Shown here piece after piece: positions 31,874-42,062 of a stretch of 64,000 nt of DNA (within the stretch, counting starts at the first letter, position 1; each line of letters begins with the position of its first letter). The stretch is from assembly GCA_029449245.1 (NCBI GenBank), contig JANATF010000011.1, positions 868,001 through 932,000 of the forward strand, in the 5' to 3' direction. The translations under genes were made by a program, and so were the position numbers. Origin of the DNA: Mortierella alpina (lineage: Eukaryota; Mortierellomycota; Mortierellomycetes; Mortierellales; Mortierellaceae). The notes below the pieces were generated by a model, which had not been told where the DNA came from, ran no database searches, and worked only from the letters and a program-made list of their open reading frames with translations.

Positions 31874-34687
31874 CAGACCGAGGCGATGCAATGAAAATCG
31901 AAACTGATCCCACCGCCGACCCCCCTGTCCGACCAGTCATTCGTCTCTCCATTGCGGAACTCGATGAGCTCAGGAAGCAGTTGGACGAATTGCTGAAAAA
32001 GAAGTTCATCAAACCTAGCACCTCGCCATACGGAGCACCTGTCCTTTTTGTCAAAAAGAAGGATGGATCGTTACGCATGTGTGTGGACTACCGCGGCCTG
32101 AACAGAATCACCCGAAAGAACCGCCATCCCCTCCCCCGCATTGACGAGCTCATCGACCGCTTTCGCGGCGCGCAGTTTTTTACCAAACTTGATCTCCTCT
32201 CTGGGTACCACCAACAGCGCGTTTACGACCCACACACACACAAAACCGCCTTTCGCTGTCGCTACGGTCACTTTGAGTTTAACGTTGTCCCTTTCGGGCT
32301 GACTAACGCTCCTGCCTCTTTTTCAAACATGATGTTTAACGTGTTCGACCCGATCCTCGACAAATGGGTGGTCATTTACCTCGATGACATTCTGATCTAC
32401 TCGAAAACAAAGGAGGAACACCTGGACCACATCAGGAGTGCGCTGACCCTTCTGCGCAAACACGGACTCTACGTCAAACTGAGCAAGTGTTCGTTCATGC
32501 AGGAAGAGACGGAGTTTTTGGGACACGTAATCTCCAAGGACGGGATCCACACCAACGCTGGCCTCGTCCGCGCCATTCGCGAGTGGCCTCGACCTAGCAA
32601 GCAGAAGGATGTGCAACAATTCATTGGCCTCGCTCAATTTTACCAACAGTATATTGATGGATTTGCTGACATCGCATTACCGTTGACTGGTCTCTTAGGT
32701 GAGGGCGTGCCATTCTCTTGGGACCCTGACAAGGAACACGCCTTCACCGCTCTCAAGGACGCCATCAGCAAAGCACCGGTACTCAGGATCTTTGACCCCG
32801 ATCTAGCCACCACTGTTGAAGCTGATGCGTCTGGATTCGCTGTTGGAGCCGTGCTTTTCCAGACAGACGAACATGGAGTCTCGAGACCAGTGGCGTTCAC
32901 ATCCAGGAAGATGAATTCTGCAGAGAGGAACTATCCAACTCACGAACAGGAGCTGCTGGCTGTCGTTCACGCGCTAAAGACATGGCGTTATTATCTGGAT
33001 GGATCACACTTCGTCGTGTACACGGATCACGCCACGCTTCGCCACTTTCCAACGCAACCCAAACTGACTCGCAGACAGGCACGTTGGATGGAGTTGCTAC
33101 AGGAGTACGACTTTGATTTCAAGTATAAGCGTGGCGCAGACAACATCGTACCAGACGCCCTCTCCAGACGACCTGACCACAAGGAACCAGACCCCGTCGC
33201 GCTACACTCGTTGGTTGTACAACTGGACCCAGGATTGAGGCAGCGCCTGATTGATAGTTACCCGGATGACCCTAAACTCGGTCCTATCTACGAAAGCTGC
33301 CTCCAGGGAAGTTGCCCCCAAAGATACTCACTCCACGAGAATCTTTTGTTTGTTGAACGACATGACACAAACCTTGTCTGCATTCCTCAGAAGTCTGACA
33401 TTCGTCTCTCTCTCTTACATGATGCTCATGACTCAGCAATAGCAGGTCATTTGGGATTCGACAAGACGTATGAGCAACTCAGACGAGCAGCGTACTGGCC
33501 AAGGATCGCACGGGACACGAGGACGTACGTGGAGACTTGCGAAAGTTGCCAACGCAACAAGCCCAGTCGTCAAAGACCAGCAGGACTTCTCCAGTCCCTT
33601 GATATACCGGATCAGCGCTGGGACACAGTGACCATGGACTTCATCGTTCAGCTGCCTAAGACGCCGCGAGGATTTGACGCCATCACAGTCTTTGTGGACA
33701 AGCTGTCAAAGCAAGTCCACTTCGTGGCCAGTAAGACGACCGACACTGCCCCTGACGTCGCCCGGATCTTCTTTGACAACATTTTTCGGCTGCATGGAAT
33801 GCCCACCGCCATAGTCTCGGACCGCGACACCAAGTTCACCAGCCACTTCTGGAAAGAACTTCATCGCCTCATGGATGTCAAGCTCGCCATGTCAACTGCA
33901 TTCCACCCACAGACGGACGGCCAGACGGAAAGAGCCAATCAGACGCTGGAGATCATGCTGAGGGCGTTCGTGGACCAACAACAGACGAACTGGGACCTAC
34001 TCTTGACTGCTGCAGAGTTCGCTTATAACAACGCCACCAATGCCACCACAGGATTCTCCCCATTCTTTCTGAACGCCGGCTTCCATCCACGTGTACCAGC
34101 CGCGCTGCTCCTGCCCCCGAGCACACTCATCCCCACGGTAGAAACGTTCGTGACCAACCAGCACACTTCCTTGACCATCGCAAAGGAGGCCATAGCATTG
34201 GCACAGGAACGACAGGCCAAGAACGCGGACACACGACGCCGAGACCACACGTTCAAGGTTGGAGATCAGGTGTTACTGAACACGGACCATATCACAGTCG
34301 CCGCGGACCAAAACCAGCCCTCACGCAAATTGCAACCTCGTTTCATCGGACCCTATACGCTGTTGGAGCAACACTCGCCGGTCTCATTTCGTGTTGAGCT
34401 GCCGCCGACCATGAAGATTCACGATGTGTTCCACGTGGACCGCTTCCAAGAATATAAGCCTTCACCAGAAGCCCTTGGACCACGAGCACCCGCCAGGCCT
34501 CCACCAGAAATCATTGACGGCGAAGAGGAGTACGAGGCTGAAGGCATCCTTGAGTACAGACGCTACCGCCGTCAACACCAGTTCCTCATCCTTTGGAAGG
34601 GTTACCCTCGCAGCTCCGCCACCTGGGAACCACTCGGCAACCTCTCTCATTGCCTCGAGTTGGTTGAAGAATTTAAAACAGCACATG
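31874..34687 (+). pseudogene. pol: Element C Pol, main part (RT-RH-IN-chromodomain)
   Basis: From PDRGDAMKIETDP through RT (YLDDILIYSKT), RNase H (EADASGFAVGAV; the usual Thr of ETDAS is Ala here), integrase zinc finger (HDSAIAGHLGF...CESCQ), DDE core (MDFIVQLP, IVSDRDTKF, FHPQTDGQTERA) and chromodomain (YEAEGILEYR, FLILWKGY, ATWEPLGN). A2 cuts the frame 14 bases before its natural stop. The final codons are at 47537-47550 (TAA at 47548-47550). Confidence 0.92.
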
Positions 34688-34850
34688 TGTCACAGTATCA
34701 TAGAATGCCCTCGTACTTCGCCATCCTACTTCGCCATCTGCGCCTCCACGCGCACCTGCTTCGCCCTCCTCAAAGCACTTCGCCATTCCCTCACATTAGT
34801 ATAAATACCCTCTCGCCCGTGTATAATAAACATCATCGGTTCCTGCCCCT
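34688..34850 (+). repeat. Element A2 5' LTR, left part
   Basis: First 163 bases of the LTR, including the TATA box. E is inserted immediately after CCTGCCCCT. Confidence 0.93.
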
Positions 34851-35061
34851 TGTGATATTCTATATGATTATGAGATACTAACTTACTAGGTACTGAAGTC
34901 AACGAGAACAAAGAGAGGGTTTATTTTGATCCGCGCTCATGGAGCCCTTATATCGGGCCCCATGATCACGTCACAGTAGATATTTGGTTCTTGTAGAAAT
35001 AAAAAGGGAGGTGCGACTCAGGTACACAGTCCCTGAGCCCCACACCGACTAGGACATGACA
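34851..35061 (-). repeat. Element E 3' LTR
   Basis: 211 bp, TGTCATGTCC...GAATATCACA in element orientation. Confidence 0.93.
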
Positions 35062-35865
35062 GACTCCCCCTCCAGATTGTTGCCTGGTGGTTTAGCCTGA
35101 CATGCGACCAAGAACGTTAGCTAGGCGCTCTTTAGTGGTCTGGATCAAAGGAAAAAACCCGAAAATTCGGTAAAAAATAGACCTTTAACCTTGGGTAGAG
35201 GGATTTAAACCTCAGAAGTACTGGATCCACATGAGTGTACAGCTCAATATGGATTCAGTAGAAGAAGGAAAACCGTGAAGATCGGGAAAGCCTTCGACAT
35301 AGATAGAGATAGGGAAAAACGAGAAACCTATCGTGTATATTACATATGATGGGATAAAAAATAGAAACCCAGTGACAGAGTATGCGTCTGCAGAGCGACA
35401 GCTGTCATAAAAATACAACCAAAGATACGGATGGTTGGCACTTGTATGTGCAAAGTCGAAATGGCAAAACGCAATGCGAGAAAAGACCATTGACATAGAC
35501 TGTAACGCAGATGCAGGATCAGTGCATCGCGTGTTAGCAACTCTGAGAAACAGCAACTGTAAAAACTCAGTATAAAAATAGAGCGCGCGTGGAACACAAG
35601 GGTCCGTGTTATGTAAGTGAGTGCATTTGCGAGTGCGACCCACTCTCTCCCGCAAAAAGGGATTTTTTGCGCCAAAAAGTCAAAAGCAGATTAGCAATGA
35701 GCACTGAATGCCAGCCACCAAAAAAAAAAAAAAAAATCAACATCTTTTTTCTTTTTTGCTCATCTACTCGACGTTTTCTTCCTCATCACCACTCCGGTTC
35801 TTTCTCACTACTACGCGTCATAGTTTTCGACTAGACAATAAATGATTGCACGTCCTTCCGCAGCA
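35062..35865 (-). other. Element E 3' non-coding region
   Basis: About 800 bp between the Gag-Pol stop and the 3' LTR. It has a 17-base A run near 35720 on the plus strand. Overlapping minus-strand frames of 147 and 111 residues are hydrophobic, but they lack a good ATG or a recognisable domain. I do not call an envelope-like gene. Confidence 0.5.
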
Positions 35866-38800
35866 TTACGACCTTGTCTTACGACCTTTTTTCGTAACAC
35901 CAGCTCTACCAACAACTCTCGACAACGCGCTTTTAGCTGCAGCAGTCTTATTGTTGGTCAGGAACGCCTTCAACTCTTCCTTTTGTGTCTTCAACAACTT
36001 TCGTTGCTTCTTCGCGACCACATGAGGATTCGTCTGATTGATCCGCTTCCAGTACTGGTGAATCAACCTGTCCGAGTCGAATTGGGAATGAGGGATAAAG
36101 GAGTCTTCATCATCCGAGTAACCCTTCCAGTGGACTTTATAAAGGACAGCGCCGTCTTCGACCTTATGGTCAACGATAGCCTGGACTTCATAACTCTCAT
36201 CTGACTGTGCGTCCAGATCTTGAGTGACCACTTCCAACTGCTCAGGAGCATAGTGACGAGGCAATACTTCACCCGTTAAATCCTGCAACTCGTAGGCACC
36301 ATGGGTCGTTCTCCTTGTTACTTTAAATGGACCGTCCTTTGAAGGAGACATGGAACCAACAGCAACAGGATCCCGAGCCATGACAAATGCGCCAGGCTGG
36401 ATCTCACGGATAGTATGTGAGTTGTTGAACTTGTCAATCATTTTTTGCTGATTATCCCTACTAAGAGAGGATAGCGCAGGGAATACCAATTGAGTAAGAT
36501 ATACTAATCTTTTCTCAAGTTCTTCATCTGACATTAGGCGACTCTTCGCAGCAGAGAAATTTGATATGCCGGAGAACGCCCTCCCGTAGAACAGGGAGAA
36601 AGGCGTGGAGTTTGTTAGGGATACAATCTTCGTGTTCATCTGCAATTGGACCATGGGTAAGTGCACATCCCACTCTGGAACTCTGCCTTCGATGTTCTTA
36701 CGAAGAATGTCTTTCATCGACTTGATATGTCTCTCCGCAACACCGTTGCCACGTGGGTGGTATGGAGTAGACAAGCGATGGTCAACGCTCAACGTCTTGG
36801 TCAATTCGGATATGATACTGTTGACAAATTCTGATCCGTTATCACTTTGAATGATCTTAGGGAAACCAATGTCACAGAAGAGCCGAAAGAGACATGTAGC
36901 AACTGATTTTGCTTCTTTGTTCCTTAACGGATATAAGAAGACGAATCTGGTGCAGACGTCTACTACGAGCAAAGCGTACTCATGTCCGCTGGAGCTCACT
37001 GGGAACTGTGCCAGGTCAATGGCCAGATGCTCACCAGGTAACTCAGCATGAATAGCTTTCAAAGGATGATAGCCCTTTCTTGCAATATTGTATCGCTGAC
37101 AGGATGAACATGCTTTCACCCATTTAACACAATCCTCTTTCAACTTAGGCCACGTCTTGCTGTCCTGTTGAATGGTCTTCACCATGGCGGATGCGCCGAG
37201 GTGACCAAACGAGTGGACCTCTTTCAACAGGCGGCTACGTTGAGCCACAGGAACAACATGGCGATTTTCAGGATCGACTGCATGATGAACGAAAGGTAAT
37301 TCGTCCACATCCATGCGGTCATCTATCTGAATACCCTCCGCCAAACGAATTGTTCCCGTTTCAGCCATTTGAAGAGCGAAATCTGCAGAATGAATCTGTT
37401 CTCTATCAGACGCACGAGTGGTGGCAGACGTCTTTCTAGTACCAACCCTAAAGTTATCTTCTTTATCCTTGCTCCACAACTCTTCAGGAAACGCCCTAGA
37501 AAGAGCATCAGGAATGATATTCAGGATACCGGGTCTATGAATCAGCGTGAAATCATAGCTAAAAAGAGTGTCCTTCCACTCTGCTATAATGTTGGTCAAC
37601 TTCTCTTGATCTTGCAAGAAGGTAAGAGGTTTGTGATCAGTGAACAGAGTAAAGTGTCTTCCAGCAATATAATAATGAAACTTCTTGAGAGCGTAAATGA
37701 TCGCCAAGAGTTCTTTCTTATACGCTGGGTAACGACGCTCATGGTCTTGCAAAGACCTAGCCATGAACGAAATGTAATTGACCTTTCCACCTTCTCCATC
37801 TGGTAACTGATAGAGAACAACTCCAATACCAACATTGGACGCATCAGTGGCAATATAAAAGGCGATCTTGAAGTTCGGAAATGACAAGACATGAGCGAGC
37901 ACAATGAGCTCCTTGATCTTTTCAAAACACCGCAACTCAAGATCGTTCAGGACAAAGACGCCCTTGACGTTTTTGAGCCTGTTCAATGGCGCAGCGAGTG
38001 TACCGTACAGTGGAATGTACTCAGAGAAATAGTTGAACATACCAGTGTATCTCTGCACTCCTTTACCATTGGTAGGCGGCATCCATGATTTGACATTGGC
38101 AACTTTCTCAGGATTAATCCTTCTTCCATGTCTGTCAATCACAAAGCCGAGAAGCACAATCTCGGTTCTCATAAAGTGGCACTTGTCGCGATTGACAATA
38201 AGTTTGGCTTTTGTTAACCGATCAAGTACAATCTTTACATGTTGTAGGTGCTCTTCCTTCTTCCGCGAGTAGATGACAATGTCGTCAACGTAGATGCAGA
38301 CAAAGGACAGGTCACCAAACATGTAGACCATGCCCCTTTGGAAGATGCTGGTCATGGGCTTTAATCCAAAGGGAGCCCTGGCGAACATGTACTGCTTTCC
38401 ATCATATGTGAAAGCAGTATACTTTTGACTGTCTGCAGCCAACGGCAATCGATGGTAAGCTTGCGACAAATCAATAGTCGAGAAGAACTCGTGTCCAGCC
38501 GTCTTCTGCAGGATGTCTGAGATGAGCGGCAGCTGGAATGTATCCGTGTCTAGCAGTTGCTTATTGAGGACTCTAGGATCTAAACAGACTCTGTATTTTA
38601 AAACATTGCCTTCTAGGTCACGTCGTGCAGCAAGCGTCAACGAATTATTAAATGGGTTGCCTTTCGGCGCAGGTACGATAACCCCACTATCCCACCATTT
38701 AAGGATTTGAGAATGAACCTCCTCCTTTGCTGTCTGAGCATGGAAATCACGGGATCTGACGTGGATACGACAATCATCAGGAACTTTCAACTCAACCCGC

Positions 38801-41076
38801 ATGATGTCCAGATCGCAGAAGCTTTTGGGATCAATAGCGGAGTTTTCATCCAACAATGGCTGTATTTCACTCAGAAACAGTTCTTGATCACTCTTGAACT
38901 GCTCACTGGCTTCAGCAGCAGGAGGAGTATCAGGAATGATGGAGGGCTTGTCTTCATCATATACCCATACATCGGGAAGGCGATTATCTTTAGGCTTGAT
39001 ATCTGTCGAACCTCCAAGATAATAGCCAAAACGGGAAAACAAATCCATTCCTATGATGCAATCATAATAGTCCAGATCGTCCATGACGGCAAGGTGGCAT
39101 TGCAAGGAACGTCCATTGCATCTAACATCCACTTTGTCACATGTCATACTGTACTTAGATCGACTTTGGGCGCTAAACCCTTTGACATCACCAGGCATAG
39201 TGGCGATGCGTAAGTTCATTTCTCTCGCAATATCGGCATCGATGTATGTGTGAGTAGAACCAGGATCAATTAACGCAGTCAGTTCTTTTTCGTTAACATA
39301 GAACTTGGTGACATGCCTAGTTTCACCCTCGGCAGGACCTCTGAAAGCACACAAATACTTTGTAGGTTCACCACGATCGAGCTCAGCCAAACACTGGGAA
39401 AAAGCAGACACTGTATTAAACGACAGAGAATTCATATCATCCTCTAATCTATCAGTTACCGTACTCTTTCTCATCTCATGCATAGATGCTTTCATAGCCG
39501 CAACCTTAGCATCAGCGATGGGCTCTAGCCTCATTGAAGCCGTCGCTCTAACAGGACCCGACGACTGCGCCTTGAACCTCTTGGGAGCGTTCCGAAGCTC
39601 AGGGTGCATGGTGAAGCATGTGGCAGGAGTATGGAACTTCGAGTTGCAGTGCGTGCTCGAGCAAGTGTTCCTCCTCGACTTGCCATCAGAGTCCTTTACA
39701 GCGGGAGCATTGTCCTTGCGCGGACGCTTCTTGTGCGAGCGGGAGTCAGGAACATCATCCTTCTCAACCGCCTTCGCACCGCTCTTCTTGTTCGACAAGG
39801 TCTTGAAACGCATATGGAACCAATCGACCCAATTGGTGCGAATTCCGGGGAACGCAACTCGTGCGTTGCGGATGCACTCCAACACAGCATCAACGCCAGG
39901 AACCTTAGTCACTTCAGGCCACAGCGTTGTGACAGCCCGCTGTCCCTCGTCAGGCAGACCCGCATATAGCGACTCGACGACGAGCTTCTCATGGACCGTG
40001 CCGCGGAGACCAGAAGCCTCAACCAAGAGCTCGACTCTAGTGCAATACGCATGCACATCAGTGAAGGTGTTGGTTGCTAAGTTGAACAAACCCCGGATCG
40101 CAACCGCCTTCAGCAGATCAAGCTTGAACAGCTCCTGGACCACCATCTTGACCGGAACCCAAGTGTCTATGATGCCATAGTTGTACTCAAGGTCGTCCCC
40201 TTCAGGCTCCAACTTATCCAACTGTGTTGGAAGGTCCGACCCCCAGCTCACCAGAGGATCCTTCAACAGCGACGTTTGCAGTCCAGCATCCCTGAAAGCA
40301 GCCGCCATGTAGCCGCTTGCCAGGATCGGAAACAGTCGCCCCAGATGAGTCTCATGAAACTCTTGAAACTCGGACAGGAAACGATGGATCCCTTGAACGA
40401 TGAGCAAGGCAGAGGAGTCCCCTTCCTTGTTCTTCACGATATCGTCCAGAGATGGCGCGTTGGTGAAGACCTTCGGAACCAGGCCATTGAAGTCAATCTT
40501 GCCTGTCCCCGACTCCAGCGGCACCATCTTCTCCTTCAAGCAACGCACTATATCTGCGTGCCACGGATTGTTGGTATCAGGAGTGCACGCATACCGCCCG
40601 GACTTGGAACGAGAGGAAGTGGACGTCGCAGACTTGTCGTCCTGCCAGACGTCATCGCAGACGGAAGCCTCGCTCAGATTCGCCAACTCCGCCGTGAACT
40701 CTGTCACAAAGGATTGCGCCAACAGGACGGCCTCCTTCGCCGCTTGCAACTCCTCCATAACAGCCTTCTTGCGGCGATTCACCTCAGCAACGCCAGCTTG
40801 CTGCTCCCCAGGATTAAGCGCCGGATCGACGCTCGCTAAGGCTTTGGCTGCGTCTCTGGCCACCTTCGCAATATCCTGGTAGCGCTGCGATACCTCCTCA
40901 CAATCGGCGCGACTGTTCTCCAACTCAAGCTTCCATCCATCAAGCTCCCTCTGCTTCTTTTCAGCCCTGGACTCAATCCGGATCATGCTTGGATTGTCAA
41001 TTACTGGAGCCAGTGCGGATCGGAAGACGCTGGGTGCTGCAACGGCAGCATCTTGCATGTCGATGTCTTCAGTCAT
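35866..41076 (-). CDS. gag-pol: Element E Gag-Pol polyprotein, single open frame
   Basis: 1736 residues starting MTEDIDMQDAA at 41076, the only good ATG after the leader. Visible order: heptad-like helical region ~35-135; capsid-like part ~190-430; basic stretch and atypical zinc knuckle at residues 472-487 with spacing C-x4-C-x4-H-x4-C; protease with ALIDPGSTHTYI at ~602 (DPG instead of D(S/T)G); RT with YVDD; RNase H (ATDASNVGIGVVLYQ, FTDHKPLTFL); integrase zinc finger (HSFGHLGASAM...CSSCQ) and DDE core (IDLAQF, IIQSDNGSEF, YHPRGNGVAERH); chromodomain (YEVQAIVDHK, YKVHWKGYSDDEDSFIP), where the usual WEP is replaced. No frameshift separates gag and pol, unlike A, B and C. The frame is intact and the LTRs identical, so it may be active. 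Confidence 0.95.
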   Translation of the reverse strand: MTEDIDMQDAAVAAPSVFRSALAPVIDNPSMIRIESRAEKKQRELDGWKLELENSRADCEEVSQRYQDIAKVARDAAKALASVDPALNPGEQQAGVAEVNRRKKAVMEELQAAKEAVLLAQSFVTEFTAELANLSEASVCDDVWQDDKSATSTSSRSKSGRYACTPDTNNPWHADIVRCLKEKMVPLESGTGKIDFNGLVPKVFTNAPSLDDIVKNKEGDSSALLIVQGIHRFLSEFQEFHETHLGRLFPILASGYMAAAFRDAGLQTSLLKDPLVSWGSDLPTQLDKLEPEGDDLEYNYGIIDTWVPVKMVVQELFKLDLLKAVAIRGLFNLATNTFTDVHAYCTRVELLVEASGLRGTVHEKLVVESLYAGLPDEGQRAVTTLWPEVTKVPGVDAVLECIRNARVAFPGIRTNWVDWFHMRFKTLSNKKSGAKAVEKDDVPDSRSHKKRPRKDNAPAVKDSDGKSRRNTCSSTHCNSKFHTPATCFTMHPELRNAPKRFKAQSSGPVRATASMRLEPIADAKVAAMKASMHEMRKSTVTDRLEDDMNSLSFNTVSAFSQCLAELDRGEPTKYLCAFRGPAEGETRHVTKFYVNEKELTALIDPGSTHTYIDADIAREMNLRIATMPGDVKGFSAQSRSKYSMTCDKVDVRCNGRSLQCHLAVMDDLDYYDCIIGMDLFSRFGYYLGGSTDIKPKDNRLPDVWVYDEDKPSIIPDTPPAAEASEQFKSDQELFLSEIQPLLDENSAIDPKSFCDLDIMRVELKVPDDCRIHVRSRDFHAQTAKEEVHSQILKWWDSGVIVPAPKGNPFNNSLTLAARRDLEGNVLKYRVCLDPRVLNKQLLDTDTFQLPLISDILQKTAGHEFFSTIDLSQAYHRLPLAADSQKYTAFTYDGKQYMFARAPFGLKPMTSIFQRGMVYMFGDLSFVCIYVDDIVIYSRKKEEHLQHVKIVLDRLTKAKLIVNRDKCHFMRTEIVLLGFVIDRHGRRINPEKVANVKSWMPPTNGKGVQRYTGMFNYFSEYIPLYGTLAAPLNRLKNVKGVFVLNDLELRCFEKIKELIVLAHVLSFPNFKIAFYIATDASNVGIGVVLYQLPDGEGGKVNYISFMARSLQDHERRYPAYKKELLAIIYALKKFHYYIAGRHFTLFTDHKPLTFLQDQEKLTNIIAEWKDTLFSYDFTLIHRPGILNIIPDALSRAFPEELWSKDKEDNFRVGTRKTSATTRASDREQIHSADFALQMAETGTIRLAEGIQIDDRMDVDELPFVHHAVDPENRHVVPVAQRSRLLKEVHSFGHLGASAMVKTIQQDSKTWPKLKEDCVKWVKACSSCQRYNIARKGYHPLKAIHAELPGEHLAIDLAQFPVSSSGHEYALLVVDVCTRFVFLYPLRNKEAKSVATCLFRLFCDIGFPKIIQSDNGSEFVNSIISELTKTLSVDHRLSTPYHPRGNGVAERHIKSMKDILRKNIEGRVPEWDVHLPMVQLQMNTKIVSLTNSTPFSLFYGRAFSGISNFSAAKSRLMSDEELEKRLVYLTQLVFPALSSLSRDNQQKMIDKFNNSHTIREIQPGAFVMARDPVAVGSMSPSKDGPFKVTRRTTHGAYELQDLTGEVLPRHYAPEQLEVVTQDLDAQSDESYEVQAIVDHKVEDGAVLYKVHWKGYSDDEDSFIPHSQFDSDRLIHQYWKRINQTNPHVVAKKQRKLLKTQKEELKAFLTNNKTAAAKSALSRVVGRAGVTKKGRKTRS

Positions 41077-41604
41077 AGTGGAAGGTAGGTTGGATTGCTG
41101 ACCGAACTAGTATGTACAGATCAACTACGATTGTTAGGGACTTCCTCCTAACAAATCCAATATTTCAGTTCTAGGAAAAGGCCCAGAGAAATATCAAGCC
41201 AGGACGATTACGACGGACAATAATCGTCGTTAATCAGCTCACTGGCAGCGATGGAGCACTCAGTACACAACTGGGAGTTGTTACAGTACGAGGATACTAC
41301 CAACGCAAACACAAACACAAGTAGAACGAGTGTTGTTTTACAATGTTTGTTCGCAAAGGAAAAGGCCAGAGCGAATCAAACTACGATGCTGGAAGATCGG
41401 CTATGGTTCTGCTATCAGAGACTGATATCTGCAGGAAACCTCACGATCAGGAACAACAGCAAGAGTATGACGGACTGAGAGTAAAGGTCCCAATTGGATA
41501 CCAATCAATCGATCAGGATGATGTTCACAAGGATGGATCAAACAGGATCGATGATGGATGACAATGGATGGATGCAACTTTCTCTTCGAGTACGTTGAAA
41601 AAAA
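41077..41604 (-). other. Element E leader (5' untranslated region)
   Basis: 528 bp between the 5' LTR and the Gag-Pol ATG. No ORF or primer-site motif recognised. Confidence 0.6.
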
Positions 41605-41815
41605 TGTGATATTCTATATGATTATGAGATACTAACTTACTAGGTACTGAAGTCAACGAGAACAAAGAGAGGGTTTATTTTGATCCGCGCTCATGGAGCC
41701 CTTATATCGGGCCCCATGATCACGTCACAGTAGATATTTGGTTCTTGTAGAAATAAAAAGGGAGGTGCGACTCAGGTACACAGTCCCTGAGCCCCACACC
41801 GACTAGGACATGACA
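41605..41815 (-). repeat. Element E 5' LTR
   Basis: Same 211-bp sequence as at 34851-35061. Confidence 0.93.
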
Positions 41816-41820
41816 CCCCT

Positions 41821-41915
41821 TCCTCTTGTTCCCTAGTACTCCTGTCCACCCCCCGGCCTCCCTCTTGTTCCTTGTATCCCTCGTGTCCACACCCTCTTGT
41901 CCTGTTGCTATTACA
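41821..41915 (+). repeat. Element A2 5' LTR, right part
   Basis: Last 95 bases of the split LTR, ending CTATTACA. Primer site TGGTAGCAAAGG starts at 41916. Confidence 0.93.
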
Positions 41916-42062
41916 TGGTAGCAAAGGTAATCTCGATCCACCCTCGACCTTGACTATTTTTCCCTGCAGCACTTTTTTTCCCCTCTCTTTATAGTTTGAC
42001 TATTTTTCCCTGCAGCACTTTTTTTCCCTCTCGTTTATAGTTTGCTTTTCTTTTTTTTTCCC

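Larger units (their letters stand above)
34851..41815 (-). mobile_element. Ty3/gypsy element E, complete, inside the A2 5' LTR
   Basis: 6965 bp with 211-bp LTRs (34851-35061 and 41605-41815) that look identical. Target duplication cccct at 34846-34850 and 41816-41820. Orientation is minus. In that orientation a strong purine tract (GGAGGGGGAG) lies just before the 3' LTR at 34851-35061. No TGG-type primer site follows the 5' LTR; the first bases are a run of seven T then CAACGTACTC. One long Gag-Pol frame. Confidence 0.95.

Noticed and set aside
35212-35675. Hydrophobic minus-strand frames in the E 3' region as an envelope-like gene
   Set aside because: No usable ATG for the longer frame, no signal peptide followed by a clear ectodomain, and two overlapping frames are equally hydrophobic.
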